Origin: an uncultured Saprospiraceae bacterium
GTDB lineage: Bacteria > Bacteroidota > Bacteroidia > Chitinophagales > Saprospiraceae
Direction: 5' to 3'
Length of the DNA stretch: 55,811 nt
NCBI GenBank assembly: GCA_937921775.1
Contig: CAKZUK010000063.1
Location: 1-55,811, forward strand
Part shown: piece by piece, positions 46,496-55,811 of the stretch
Position numbering within the stretch: the first letter of the stretch is position 1
Layout: each line of letters starts with the position of its first letter
Program-made: the position numbers and the translations under genes
Notes under the pieces: generated by a model
Databases searched by the model: none
What the model saw: only the letters and a program-made list of their open reading frames with translations
What the model was told of the DNA's origin: nothing

Positions 46496-47488
46496 ATGTC
46501 ATCAAGAAGAAAATTTATCAGACGGTCTATATTGAGCTCATTTGCAGTGGCTGTGACCGGACTGAAGTCGTGTATTGGAGCAAATTCAGCAAATACAGAA
46601 GAAACGACTAAAAAAATATCAGTTAAATCAGTGCCAGTAGTAATCTCAACCTGGAATAACCAGAAAGCGAATGAAAAGGCTTGGAGTATTATTGAAAAAG
46701 GAGGAAGAGCTATTGATGCAGTTGAAGAGGGAGTCAACCTTGTGGAAGCTGATCCAGACGATCAATCGGTAGGCTATGGAGGTCGTCCCGATAGAGATGG
46801 AAATGTGACCCTGGATGCTTGTATCATGGATGAGTCCGGAAATGCTGGGTCTGTTTGTTTTTTACAAAAGATCAAACACCCCGTTTCAGTAGCCCGAAAA
46901 GTGATGGAAGATACACCCCATGTTATCCTCGCAGGAGCAGGCGCTTTAAAATTTGCTTTAAGCGTAGGATTCAAAGAAGAGGACTTACTGACCCCAAGAT
47001 CGCGCAAAGAATGGGAAGAATGGAAGATGAAATCTGACTATAAGCCTTTAATAAATATTGAAAATCACGATACTATCGGTATGTTAGCCTTAGATCAGGC
47101 GGGAAATATTTCCGGTGCTTGTACTACTAGTGGTTTAGGCTACAAAATGCAAGGAAGAGTAGGGGATTCACCGATCATTGGTGCAGGTTTGTACATAGAT
47201 AATGAAATAGGAGGAGCGACCGCGACCGGAATGGGTGAAGCAGTCTTAAAGTCAGTCGGATCTTTCCTCGTAGTCGAATTAATGCGACAAGGCAAAACCC
47301 CCAATGATGCTTGTAAAGAAGCAGTGATGCGTATCATTAGAAAACAAGAATATAAAGACTTGCAAGTAGGTTATCTCGCCATCAATAAGGCAGGAGAAAC
47401 GGGCTCTTTTTCTATTCATCCAGGCTTTGTCTACGCAGTCAATAAACAAACAAAAACTCAAATTGAAGATGCATCGTCCTATTTATAG
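46496..47488 (+). CDS. N4-(beta-N-acetylglucosaminyl)-L-asparaginase (glycosylasparaginase)
   Basis: The chosen start is ATG 46496 (330 residues), six bases after the purine-rich AAAGAAGGA; a TTG two codons earlier is less likely. A Tat-type signal, SSRRKFIRRSIL, begins the protein, and a cysteine near residue 25 (GLKSC) might be lipidated. This is an N-terminal-nucleophile hydrolase. The autocleavage site is HDTIGMLALD with nucleophile T193, and GGATATGMGE near 240 is conserved. It cleaves the GlcNAc-Asn bond of N-glycopeptides, as does the Elizabethkingia enzyme. It follows the GH92 mannosidase on the same strand, which fits N-glycan degradation. Confidence 0.92.
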   Translation: MSSRRKFIRRSILSSFAVAVTGLKSCIGANSANTEETTKKISVKSVPVVISTWNNQKANEKAWSIIEKGGRAIDAVEEGVNLVEADPDDQSVGYGGRPDRDGNVTLDACIMDESGNAGSVCFLQKIKHPVSVARKVMEDTPHVILAGAGALKFALSVGFKEEDLLTPRSRKEWEEWKMKSDYKPLINIENHDTIGMLALDQAGNISGACTTSGLGYKMQGRVGDSPIIGAGLYIDNEIGGATATGMGEAVLKSVGSFLVVELMRQGKTPNDACKEAVMRIIRKQEYKDLQVGYLAINKAGETGSFSIHPGFVYAVNKQTKTQIEDASSYL

Positions 47489-47692
47489 GACCTGTTAAAC
47501 ACTACCAATGAATTTGGGATAAAGAATAGATTGGGGAAATTAGGAAATAAATTGATATCATGGCATCGGTTTTGCAGTAGTCTTGGATAGATTGTTTCCA
47601 TAATATGTGAGGAATTTCCTCACTAAAGTTTCCCCGAGACTTAGAAGTTTTGATTGAAGGATTTAGGTTAGGGGCCAAAAACCGTTATAGAT

Positions 47693-48370
47693 ATGCAGAT
47701 TGTTAAGATTGTAATTGCTGATGACCACCAACTTTTCGTAGCAGGATTAAAATCCTTAATCACGGATACGGAAGATATGACCTTCAAAATTGTGGGTATT
47801 GCAAATGATGGGGATGAAGCGTTGAATTTACTACGTAAAACTCAGCCTGACGTGCTTATCCTTGACTTAAACATGCCTGAAAGGGATGGTCTTGATATCC
47901 TTGGTACTGTTCGCGAACAATTTCCAAAATTAAGAATACTAGCGCTTACTATGTACGATGATGCTAAAATCGTAAAAACTGCCTTTAAAGCTGGAGTTGA
48001 CGGATATTCTCTAAAAACTTCAGGAAAAGACGAATTAATGGAAGCCATCCGTGTTATCCTTAGCGGAAAAACTTTTTTCGGCGAAGGTGTTCGACTAAAT
48101 GACCCATTTGAAATGGTCAACGGAAAAAGACAGAAAAAAGAAAATGATCCTTATGAAGATCGATTCATAAAGAAATATAATCTCACCAAACGCGAAATCG
48201 AAATTCTGCGCTTGATTACACTCGCACTTAGTAATAAAGAAATTGCTAAAGAACTTTTTATTAGTGACCAGACTGTTAGCGTACACCGCAAAAATATTAT
48301 GCGAAAACTTGGCGTTAGCAACACGGCTGGCCTAATCAAGGTGGCTTATGATAATAATCTAGTTTCTTAA
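47693..48370 (+). CDS. NarL/LuxR-family response regulator
   Basis: This 225-residue protein has an N-terminal receiver domain (about 4-122) with the acidic pair near residues 10-11 (IADDHQLF) and phosphoacceptor D58 in LILDLNMP. The switch threonine is in LTMYDD and the conserved lysine in LKTSGKDEL. The C-terminal GerE HTH (about 158-222) has LTKREIEILRLI, SNKEIAKELFIS and TVSVHRKNIMRKLGV. No histidine kinase gene is adjacent, so it is an orphan here. It may act on nearby surface genes, but nothing shows this directly. The start is the ATG at 47693. Confidence 0.92.
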   Translation: MQIVKIVIADDHQLFVAGLKSLITDTEDMTFKIVGIANDGDEALNLLRKTQPDVLILDLNMPERDGLDILGTVREQFPKLRILALTMYDDAKIVKTAFKAGVDGYSLKTSGKDELMEAIRVILSGKTFFGEGVRLNDPFEMVNGKRQKKENDPYEDRFIKKYNLTKREIEILRLITLALSNKEIAKELFISDQTVSVHRKNIMRKLGVSNTAGLIKVAYDNNLVS

Positions 48371-48408
48371 TTATTAAGTTGTTCGCTTAACCAGCTTTAC
48401 ATCGAAAC

Positions 48409-48440
48409 GAGTTTCAAACTTCAACAAAAGTTGGAAACTC
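48409..48440 (+). terminator. Hairpin after the response regulator gene
   Basis: Arms 48409-48421 (GAGTTTCAAACTT) and 48428-48440 (AAGTTGGAAACTC) pair at 12 of 13 positions with a 6-base loop, 39 bases after the stop. There is no good T tract, so termination is only probable. Confidence 0.5.
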
Positions 48441-48733
48441 ATCATGCTTTTGCAAATTGCAAATTCGGTCTATTCTCAATAATGTATTCTACTCTCAAAG
48501 AAATTTTTTGTCTGCAGCTTAGTGGATTCGATCTACGCTCATAGACAACTTCCGCATTGTATCACATTCTACACACACTCATAGGTATTTTAAACTAATA
48601 TAAAATTTGTTAAATTTATATTTTAACATCTGAGTGCTGCTTTTTATTTGTTCATTCAATCCATTAATTATCAAGGGCTTAGATATTAGGAATAAAATAA
48701 TTATTCGTATTATGTAATTTTTAATATGAAAAA

Positions 48734-48749
48734 TACCCTATACGGGGTA
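48734..48749. promoter_or_regulatory. Palindrome TACCC-N6-GGGTA
   Basis: TACCCTATACGGGGTA has five-base arms in a 16-bp site, similar in geometry to NarL/LuxR-type sites. It is 365 bases after the response-regulator gene. A functional link is speculative. Confidence 0.3.
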
Positions 48750-49477
48750 GTAAAAGATTTTTTGAATCGCCTATCTTTGTTCTAAGTTATTTAATATAAA
48801 CTTGATTTTTATAAATCATTTTTCTTTAAAAGAACATATCAAAAATTGAATAAACAGGCATATTAGTATGTCTATTTACATCCCATGAACTGCAAAAACC
48901 GATTTTACAAGCCAAAAGCTTTTGAACGATTTTCACTCCTGATTGCTTCAATAAAAACAAAAGCTTTTTTCCCTAATTTTCCATTGCGGTTTAGTTATTC
49001 GTGTAGTGTTATACCTGGTTACTAACTAGGTGTTTAACTCGTATTTGTAACGTTTATTTTGCCTTCTCCCCTCAAAGCGGAGTGGTCGAAATTGTTTGAA
49101 CATTGAACAGAACTATAACAAATTATAATCTCATGAAAAAAACGAATACTTATTATTCGCACAAAACGTCGTCTTCTAAATGGTCGAAATTACTCCAAAT
49201 TTTTTCCGTTTCTTTCAGTGAATTCAACGTTTTTCCTTCTGTTTCATTAATTCCAATTTCATCTGACACTATAAGAAAATCAAAAAGGCAATTACCTTTC
49301 TGATTCCAAATCATTGATTGAACTTAATCGATTGAAACCTACAATCAAATACTTTTGTAGCGGCCAATCTGACTAATAAAGAGTTATTTTTTCGAAGCAA
49401 AAATGTAATCATCGCATAACCAATTGTTAACCCTTTTTTAAGAGATACATTATACTTTGCTTTGCTATTTTGGTTTG

Positions 49478-49639
49478 TTGTGCCTCGTTTTGGCACAACT
49501 TGCCAACGTTGCTCAACTAAAAGAGCAACAAAATAAGCGTTTTTCAGTATGCTTTATCATATGCAAAATGGTATGATAACTGCATAGTTTAAATATGAAC
49601 TTTTACTACAGTATAAGATTTTCTTATACTAGTAAAGTT
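49478..49639 (+). other. Cluster of four hairpins upstream of the adhesin gene
   Basis: Hairpins follow one another: TTGTGCC/GGCACAA (49478-49498), GTTGCTC/GAGCAAC (49508-49529), a 14-15-base imperfect arm pair (49548-49586) and an imperfect pair of about 19 bases (49598-49639, core GTATAAG/CTTATAC). They end 100 bases before the adhesin start. If transcribed they would form a structured 5' leader. Confidence 0.55.
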
Positions 49640-49740
49640 CCTCAGAACAGAACAGTAATTAGTTTTAAAAAGTTAGGTGTTAATACCAGAATAGGATACC
49701 TATGTATCTTTTTCATTAACATCCCAAATTCCAAGGACAG

Positions 49741-52700
49741 ATGTATAAAATCTTTACTTTCCTAGCAGTGTTAGGTTGTATGCTTTGCGCTAATGCGTCA
49801 AACGCTCAAACTACCTTCACCGTCACTCCATCAGAAAATCAGGCTGATATTATGGTAGATGATACCGTCACTGTACACATTGTAGTGACTGACTTTACCG
49901 ACATTGCCACCTATCAATTTTCGCTCAACTGGACAACCACTGAATTGACTTATGTCTCCATCCATAGCTTAGGTTTACCCAACCTCAGTCTTGGTGACTT
50001 TGGTCCCAACTCTGCAGGAGGATTCATTACAACTTCATGGTCCGCTCCTGGCGCCACGGAATACACCTCTCCAGACACTTGTATTTTTGCTGTTGACTTC
50101 ATTGTTGAAAATGCAGCAGGTATTACTGGTGATATTCTCATTACCAGTAACCCAACTACGATTGAAGTCATTGGACTCAATCCTATGGGCCAACTGGATG
50201 ACATAACCTCTTCTGTTGATTTTGTCAACGGAACTGCTACTGTTACGCCTCCTTCATCTGGACCATCCTGTGACTTTGGCGGTGGATTCGGACAATCCAT
50301 TGATAGCGCTGATGTACAAACTGGTAATGAAGTTTGTCTCACCGTCTACGCCTGTGGTTTTGACGATATTGTAAGCGCGCAATATTCCATTAACTGGGAT
50401 CCAGCCGATTTGCAATTCAGCTCTACCACCAACTATAATCTACAAAACTTAGATGCTTCCGCATTCAACTTCAATAATGCACAAGGATGGATGACCTTTT
50501 CTTGGCTCGATTCACTTGGTGCAGGTCTTTCAGTTCCAGATCTTACACCTATATATGATGTATGCTTTACAGCCATCGGTTCTGGTGGAACAATTGATAC
50601 CGTTTCATTTACTAGTTTTCCTGCAAACATAGAAGTGACCGACGCTGGCTCAATGGGAAGTCCAATTCCATTTAATAGTACACCTGGTTTGGTGAACATT
50701 ACTGGAAACGCAGGTAGCGCAGTGACTGTTTCTGGTTCTTGCGAAACGGGTGGAGAAAATGATGAAATCTGTATCCAAATGACAACTCAAAACTTTGACT
50801 CTATCGTTGGCATGCAATACACCATGCACTGGGACCCCAGTGTTTTAGAGTATTCATCTGTTGGTAATCTAGCATACTTTCTTGCTCCTGGTGATGTCAA
50901 CGTAATCAACGATTCTACAGCGATCTTCCAATTCAATGACTTTGGACTTGTTCCACACAGTCTAACGAATGGGGATACGCTTTACGCAATTTGCTTTAAT
51001 ATTATTGGTAGCATCGGAGAAACTGGAACTTTTACTATTGATGGTTCACCTATCATAGAAGAAGCAACTCAAATAATAAATGGGGCAGATCAAATTGTAC
51101 CACTTATTACACAAACTTGCAACGTTGAAGTCGTTGGAGTAAGCAATGATCTGAATATTTTTGCTTCTACTCAGGATGCCTGTCCTAACGCTCCGGAAGA
51201 TACTGTTTATGTTACGTATACGACGACTGGTTTTATCTCAGTTGCCAGTATGCAATTCGATATTACTTACGATGATACCATGCTTGATTTTATCGGTAAG
51301 ACCAACGTAAACCCTGGCTTACCGGGTAATCATCAATTTATTCCACAAGCAAACGGTGATTTGCGTTACTCTTGGTTTGAACCAAACACCAACGCCTTGA
51401 ACTTGATGGATGGTGATACCATGTTCCAGCTTTGCTTCAAAGTAATAGGAGATGATAGCGAAAGCACAACTTTCTCTTATGATTACGGAGGTGTTATCGA
51501 AATTACTGATGGATCCACCTTAATCACTGCATACACTTTGCATGATGGCGCTGTGAATATTACAAATTCTGCTTGCGCTGTACAAGGACCAGTAGCAACT
51601 GGAATTACCACAGACGTAGATTGTAATGGTAACTCAACTGGTGCAATTGATTTGACCGTGACTGATGGAATGCCTGGCTACACATATTTATGGACACCTG
51701 GGAATATAGTAACAGAAGATCTTTCCGGTCTCTCAGCTGGAACATATGTAGTAGTTGTTACGGATGCGCTTTCGCAAACAACTACAGAATCATTTACAAT
51801 CGAAGAGCCAACTGCACTCACCGCTACGACCACTCAATCTGAAGTGTCATGTAACGGATTGACAGACGGTGGAGCTACAGTGAGCCCAGTAGGCGGTTCA
51901 CCAAATTATACATACCTCTGGGACAATGGATTAACCACAGCTACAGTTTCAAACCTTGGCGCTGGTCAATCTTGTGTAACAGTTACCGACGATTCTTTAT
52001 GTACCGTTGTTGCTTGCGTAACGATTACTCAACCTACAGCAATCACAGCGACCATGTCTTCAACGAATTCTAATTGTACGACTCCAACAGGAACAGTCAC
52101 TGCAACACCTGTAGGTGGTTCTGGAGCTGGATATACTTATAGCTGGGATACTGGAGCAATGACTCAATCTCTCGCAGGCGTTGGACCAGGTAATTACTGT
52201 GTTACCATTACAGATGGTGATGGTTGTACGGCTGGACCTTTCTGTGAAACAGTAGGAACCTTAAGTGGACCAACTGTTCCAGCATTAATGTCTACCAACG
52301 CTACTTGTGCGGCTAATGCAAGCGGTTCTTTGACTGCTGCACCAACAGGAGGAACACCTCCTTATAGTTACCTTTGGAGTGATGGCCAAACGATGGCTAC
52401 AGCTACTGGCCTTGTACCTGGTACATACACTGTTACCGTGACAGACGGAGCAGGATGTGATGCAGTAGAAAATGGAACAGTAGCGGCTGATGCAGGAATT
52501 TCAACGACCTTTATTGTAACTGATGCAAGTTGTGCTGGTAATCCTTCTGGAATTGTAACCGCGCAGCCAGCAGATGGAACTGGACCATATTCTTATGTTT
52601 GGTCCGGAGGAAATGGAACTACTCAAGGTATTAGTGGTTTGATTCCTGGGGCTTATACGGTTACTGTTACAGATAATGCATCTGGTTGTACTGTTGTAGA

Positions 52701-55700
52701 AACGGCTACAGTTGGTGCAGGTGCTGGTTCGGATGTAACGACCTCTTCAACTGAGGTTAGTTGCCCTGGTGACTCAGATGGTACTGCTACTGCTACTCCT
52801 GTTTCAGGAGCTGGTAGTTATACTTTTGTATGGTCTTCTCCACCAGGTGGAACTTCAGCAACAATTACTGGCCTTACAGCTGGTAACTATACGGTAACAA
52901 TGACAGATGCCGCAGGATGTACAGATGTTTCTACTACTACAGTTGGTACGCCTTCTGCAGTTGTGGCAGACGCTTATGTTGATAGCGGATACAATGGAGA
53001 AGATATTAGTTGTAATGGTGCATCGGACGGTATTGCCGAAGCTTCTGGAGCTGGAGGAAATCCTGGCTATACTTATCTATGGTCTACAGGAGCTACCAGT
53101 CAACAAATTACTGGTTTAGCACAAGGTACTTACACCGTAACGGTTATGGATGCAAATGGATGTACAGATACGGACGACATATTTTTAGATGATCCAGATC
53201 CAATTTCACTTTCAGCTGTAGTTACAGATGAAGATACAGGATCTGATGGTGCTATTAATCTTTCTGATTCAGGAGGAACGGGTGGATTTACATATCTATG
53301 GTCTCCAGGAGCTGCAAGCTCACAAGATTTATCAGGCCTTACTTCAGGTCAATATTGTGTAACCGTTACCGACGGAAACGATTGTGAAGAAATAGGTTGT
53401 TACACTGTTAACCCACCAAATGCATTGGACGTAACTTTAATAGGAACGACACCAGAGTCTTGCTTCGGCGATGCTGATGGTTCAATAAATATTACTAGTA
53501 CTGGAACTGGACCATTCGGATACTTTTGGAGTCCAGCATTACCAGATACAAATAATCCAACTAATGTAAGTCAGGGAACATACTCTGTGACCGTTACAGA
53601 TGCCTTGGGTATTACAGGTGTTGAATCTGGAATTTTGGTTGGTGGACCAACTGAAGTAATTAACATTACTACACAGTCAACAACAGATGTTAGTTGTAAC
53701 GGTGCTGCTGATGCTTGTATCACAGTTGATATCTCTGGCGGAAACGGTGGACCATATATGGTCAACTGGGGAGCTGCTGGACTTGGAACAAATATTTGCG
53801 GTTTGAGTGTAGGTTCTTACACGCCAACTGTAACAGATAATAATGGCTGTACGGCTGTTGGAACTTTAATAGCAATCAATCAGCCTGCTGCAATGACTGT
53901 TACTATTGATCAGGTTGTAATGCCAAGTTGTGGCGGCGGATCGGATGGAGAAGTACACATTTCAGTAGTAGGTGGTACAGGTACATATACCGTTGTTTGG
54001 GAAGTGAATAGCACTCCTGTTGCTGGAAACACAACAACCGACTTGACCGCTTTGTCAGGGGGTGTTATTACTGGAACAGTAACAGATGCCAATGGATGTG
54101 TTGAACCTTTTGGTCCAATTACATTGGTTCAAGAAGGGTCTCCGGTTATTACTGTTGATGCGATTAATCAGCCAACTTGTTCAGATGATACCGGTTCTAT
54201 TCTGGTAACCGTGACGGATGGCACACCAAATTATACTTATGTATGGACAGATATTAATGCAGTAAATATTTCAGGTCAAGAAGATTTACTTAATATAGAC
54301 GCTGGGTCTTATATTCTAACGGTAGAAGATGCAAACGGATGTATTGCGACGACAGATGTAATCGTAATCACTGCTCCTGATGCTGTTACTGTTTCAGTAA
54401 ACACGATCATGCCGGCTTCTTCAGATAACGATGATGGTGCGATTACAATGAACCCTCCATCAGGAGGAACAGCTCCTTACACATATGAATGGACTAACTC
54501 TGCTGGAGCTTTTGTAAACAACACATTAGATCTTACAGGATTAGCAATGGATCTATACACACTTGTAGTTACAGACGTGAATGGATGTACAACATTAACT
54601 ACAGCGCTTGTAGAAGGTTCATTTACAATTCCTCCTTCACAGGTTCAAATTACAAATGTTACTTGTGCAGGTGGAGATGATGGTGCCATTGATATTTCCA
54701 TCTTTGGTGGAACAGCTCCTTATACTTACTTCTGGGACAATGGAGAAATTACAGAAGATCTCGCCAACCTTACAGCTGGTGAATATTGCATAACTGTAAC
54801 CGATGCATCCGGATTGTTAGCATTTGGCTGTTGGACAGTAATTGCTCCAGATCAATTGACGATTCAAACAACAGATATAACCCATGAAACTGGAAACGGT
54901 TGTAATGGTTCTATCGATATTACAGTTGATGGTGGAACAGCTCCTTATACTTATGTTTGGAGTAATGGCGACGACAATCAAAATCCAGTAGACCTATGTA
55001 AAGGTGCTTACTTTGTAACGATCACAGATGCCAATGGATGTATCATCGTTTCAAATCAAATTGATGTTTTCCCACCTCCAATGACAATTGAAGATCCGAT
55101 TATTATCAACGAAATTTGTGCAGGTGATTGTAGTGGAAGTATTAACCTTACCGTTTTCGGAGGTTGTGCTCCTTATGACTTTGCATTGACTAATAACGCA
55201 ACAGGTGCGATGACTACTGCTACTGACCTAGATGGTATCAACGAAACCTTGGCTGACTTATGCCCTAGTTCTTATAGCTTAGTTGTTACAGATTCTGATG
55301 CATCGGTTAACACACCTGCTTTGGCTTATTCATTTACTATACTGGAAGGTGATGTAATTGATGTTGCACTAGTGAGTATTATTGATAATACAGGTGGCCC
55401 AGATTGTAATGGTGCAATTAATATTACACCTTCAGGAGGTTCTGGTAGTTATACCTATTTATGGTCTAATGCTGACCCTTCAGAAGATCCAACAAATCTT
55501 TGTAGCGATGGAAACCCATACAGTGTAACGGTAACTGATAATGTAACAGGCTGTATTGGAATTCTTACAAATTTATTAGTAAACGATTTAGCTTATGTAT
55601 CAGAATTCGAAGTGACTAATGTTACCTGCTTTGGTGATTCAGATGGAGCAATTGACCTTATTACCGTGATATATGGTACAGCGCCTTACACTTATGAATG

Positions 55701-55811
55701 GAGCTCAGGAGAAGCTACTCAAGATATTAATAACAAAGAAGCTGGCCCTTATATAGTAACTATTACAGATGGTAATGGAAATACTTCTATTGCTAGTTTT
55801 GATATCAGTGG
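49741..55811 (+). CDS. Giant cell-surface protein with cohesin-like domains and SprB repeats (5' part)
   Basis: The frame is open from ATG 49741 to the window end, 2023 codons without a stop; the 3' part is missing. A signal peptide (about 1-23, ending NASNAQ) is followed by four cohesin-like domains of about 130 residues (roughly 25-165, 185-320, 330-465 and 470-610). They share patterns such as M-Y-M-WDPSVLEY and Y--CF--IG. From about residue 615, some 18 SprB-type repeats of 65-80 residues run to the edge. Each has a cysteine with NG--DG near its start, then YTYLWS-G, then GL-AG-Y-VTVTD--GC. SprB repeats occur in gliding-motility adhesins exported by T9SS. An adhesin or gliding role is inferred; a C-terminal sorting domain is expected downstream. 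Confidence 0.88.
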   Translation, partial: MYKIFTFLAVLGCMLCANASNAQTTFTVTPSENQADIMVDDTVTVHIVVTDFTDIATYQFSLNWTTTELTYVSIHSLGLPNLSLGDFGPNSAGGFITTSWSAPGATEYTSPDTCIFAVDFIVENAAGITGDILITSNPTTIEVIGLNPMGQLDDITSSVDFVNGTATVTPPSSGPSCDFGGGFGQSIDSADVQTGNEVCLTVYACGFDDIVSAQYSINWDPADLQFSSTTNYNLQNLDASAFNFNNAQGWMTFSWLDSLGAGLSVPDLTPIYDVCFTAIGSGGTIDTVSFTSFPANIEVTDAGSMGSPIPFNSTPGLVNITGNAGSAVTVSGSCETGGENDEICIQMTTQNFDSIVGMQYTMHWDPSVLEYSSVGNLAYFLAPGDVNVINDSTAIFQFNDFGLVPHSLTNGDTLYAICFNIIGSIGETGTFTIDGSPIIEEATQIINGADQIVPLITQTCNVEVVGVSNDLNIFASTQDACPNAPEDTVYVTYTTTGFISVASMQFDITYDDTMLDFIGKTNVNPGLPGNHQFIPQANGDLRYSWFEPNTNALNLMDGDTMFQLCFKVIGDDSESTTFSYDYGGVIEITDGSTLITAYTLHDGAVNITNSACAVQGPVATGITTDVDCNGNSTGAIDLTVTDGMPGYTYLWTPGNIVTEDLSGLSAGTYVVVVTDALSQTTTESFTIEEPTALTATTTQSEVSCNGLTDGGATVSPVGGSPNYTYLWDNGLTTATVSNLGAGQSCVTVTDDSLCTVVACVTITQPTAITATMSSTNSNCTTPTGTVTATPVGGSGAGYTYSWDTGAMTQSLAGVGPGNYCVTITDGDGCTAGPFCETVGTLSGPTVPALMSTNATCAANASGSLTAAPTGGTPPYSYLWSDGQTMATATGLVPGTYTVTVTDGAGCDAVENGTVAADAGISTTFIVTDASCAGNPSGIVTAQPADGTGPYSYVWSGGNGTTQGISGLIPGAYTVTVTDNASGCTVVETATVGAGAGSDVTTSSTEVSCPGDSDGTATATPVSGAGSYTFVWSSPPGGTSATITGLTAGNYTVTMTDAAGCTDVSTTTVGTPSAVVADAYVDSGYNGEDISCNGASDGIAEASGAGGNPGYTYLWSTGATSQQITGLAQGTYTVTVMDANGCTDTDDIFLDDPDPISLSAVVTDEDTGSDGAINLSDSGGTGGFTYLWSPGAASSQDLSGLTSGQYCVTVTDGNDCEEIGCYTVNPPNALDVTLIGTTPESCFGDADGSINITSTGTGPFGYFWSPALPDTNNPTNVSQGTYSVTVTDALGITGVESGILVGGPTEVINITTQSTTDVSCNGAADACITVDISGGNGGPYMVNWGAAGLGTNICGLSVGSYTPTVTDNNGCTAVGTLIAINQPAAMTVTIDQVVMPSCGGGSDGEVHISVVGGTGTYTVVWEVNSTPVAGNTTTDLTALSGGVITGTVTDANGCVEPFGPITLVQEGSPVITVDAINQPTCSDDTGSILVTVTDGTPNYTYVWTDINAVNISGQEDLLNIDAGSYILTVEDANGCIATTDVIVITAPDAVTVSVNTIMPASSDNDDGAITMNPPSGGTAPYTYEWTNSAGAFVNNTLDLTGLAMDLYTLVVTDVNGCTTLTTALVEGSFTIPPSQVQITNVTCAGGDDGAIDISIFGGTAPYTYFWDNGEITEDLANLTAGEYCITVTDASGLLAFGCWTVIAPDQLTIQTTDITHETGNGCNGSIDITVDGGTAPYTYVWSNGDDNQNPVDLCKGAYFVTITDANGCIIVSNQIDVFPPPMTIEDPIIINEICAGDCSGSINLTVFGGCAPYDFALTNNATGAMTTATDLDGINETLADLCPSSYSLVVTDSDASVNTPALAYSFTILEGDVIDVALVSIIDNTGGPDCNGAINITPSGGSGSYTYLWSNADPSEDPTNLCSDGNPYSVTVTDNVTGCIGILTNLLVNDLAYVSEFEVTNVTCFGDSDGAIDLITVIYGTAPYTYEWSSGEATQDINNKEAGPYIVTITDGNGNTSIASFDIS

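Larger units (their letters stand above)
48371..49740. other. Long non-coding region (1370 bases) before the adhesin gene
   Basis: I see no convincing gene. In order it holds a 13-bp hairpin at 48409-48440, very AT-rich DNA and an imperfect TACCC/GGGTA palindrome at 48734-48749. Two small unconvincing reading frames follow (near 48885 and 49103), then four consecutive hairpins at 49478-49639 before the adhesin leader. Its size and structure suggest regulatory DNA or a structured leader RNA. Confidence 0.6.

Noticed and set aside
48885..49025. About 46-codon frame starting MNCKNRF
   Set aside because: Short, no recognisable family, low-complexity Phe/Lys content; it overlaps non-coding AT-rich DNA.
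49103..49303. 66-codon plus-strand reading frame in the long gap
   Set aside because: No recognised motif, no signal peptide or ribosome site, and AT-rich surroundings. A chance frame is more likely, though a small gene cannot be excluded.
51600..55811. Regularly spaced repeats at the right end as a possible CRISPR array
   Set aside because: The periodicity is of protein domains (65-80 residues) with diverged DNA and an unbroken reading frame, so these are SprB repeats.

Overview
The window comes from a Bacteroidota chromosome, most plausibly a Saprospiria-like marine or sludge bacterium. The DNA is AT-rich and ribosome-binding sites are mostly weak. Many secreted proteins end in type IX secretion (T9SS) sorting domains: YPNP-type A domains and one gliding-associated CHU_C type B domain. 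There is also a giant SprB-repeat surface protein and a surface-lipoprotein export signal. No transposase, integrase, phage gene, CRISPR array, rRNA or tRNA was seen. The genus assignment is inference.

Layout. 1-6.4 kb: tail of queE (queuosine pathway), two small membrane proteins (DUF1304, DoxX), a Dna2-like nuclease-helicase and a MATE exporter. 6.5-13.1 kb: a glycine-rich CHU_C protein, then a same-strand run of PASTA membrane protein, T9SS cargo and rhodanese. 13.5-20.6 kb: a glycogen-binding-domain/helix-hairpin-helix fusion, an M4 (thermolysin-type) secreted protease and the glycogen branching enzyme GlgB. 20.8-32.1 kb: on the minus strand, a reprolysin-like secreted protease, a large SprA-like outer-membrane barrel protein, and a barrel carrying nine Ig-like repeats. 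32.7-37.8 kb: a secreted animal-type haem peroxidase with dockerin- and cohesin-like modules, convergent with an M43 surface lipoprotein protease. 38.2-43.2 kb: a TPR/HTH sensor-regulator, 2,4-dienoyl-CoA reductase (FadH) and an LpxL-like acyltransferase. 43.4-47.5 kb: GH92 alpha-mannosidase followed by glycosylasparaginase, a plausible N-glycan dismantling pair. 47.7-48.4 kb: an orphan NarL-type response regulator. 48.4-49.7 kb: a 1.4 kb non-coding stretch with a string of hairpins. 49.7 kb to the end: a giant adhesin with four cohesin-like domains and about 18 SprB repeats, running off the window.

Together the genes describe a surface-active predator or scavenger: proteases of three families, an N-glycan pair, a peroxidase and an adhesin, most of them exported. 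Glycogen metabolism is represented by GlgB and perhaps by the CBM48-HHH protein.

The most unusual non-coding content is a set of intergenic inverted-repeat elements. One group shares a core of the form CTMTCTG...GACAGGC (five copies). Another has arms made of short repeated words that differ from copy to copy. One locus (43.2 kb) combines both, and one element supplies the last codons of the acyltransferase gene.
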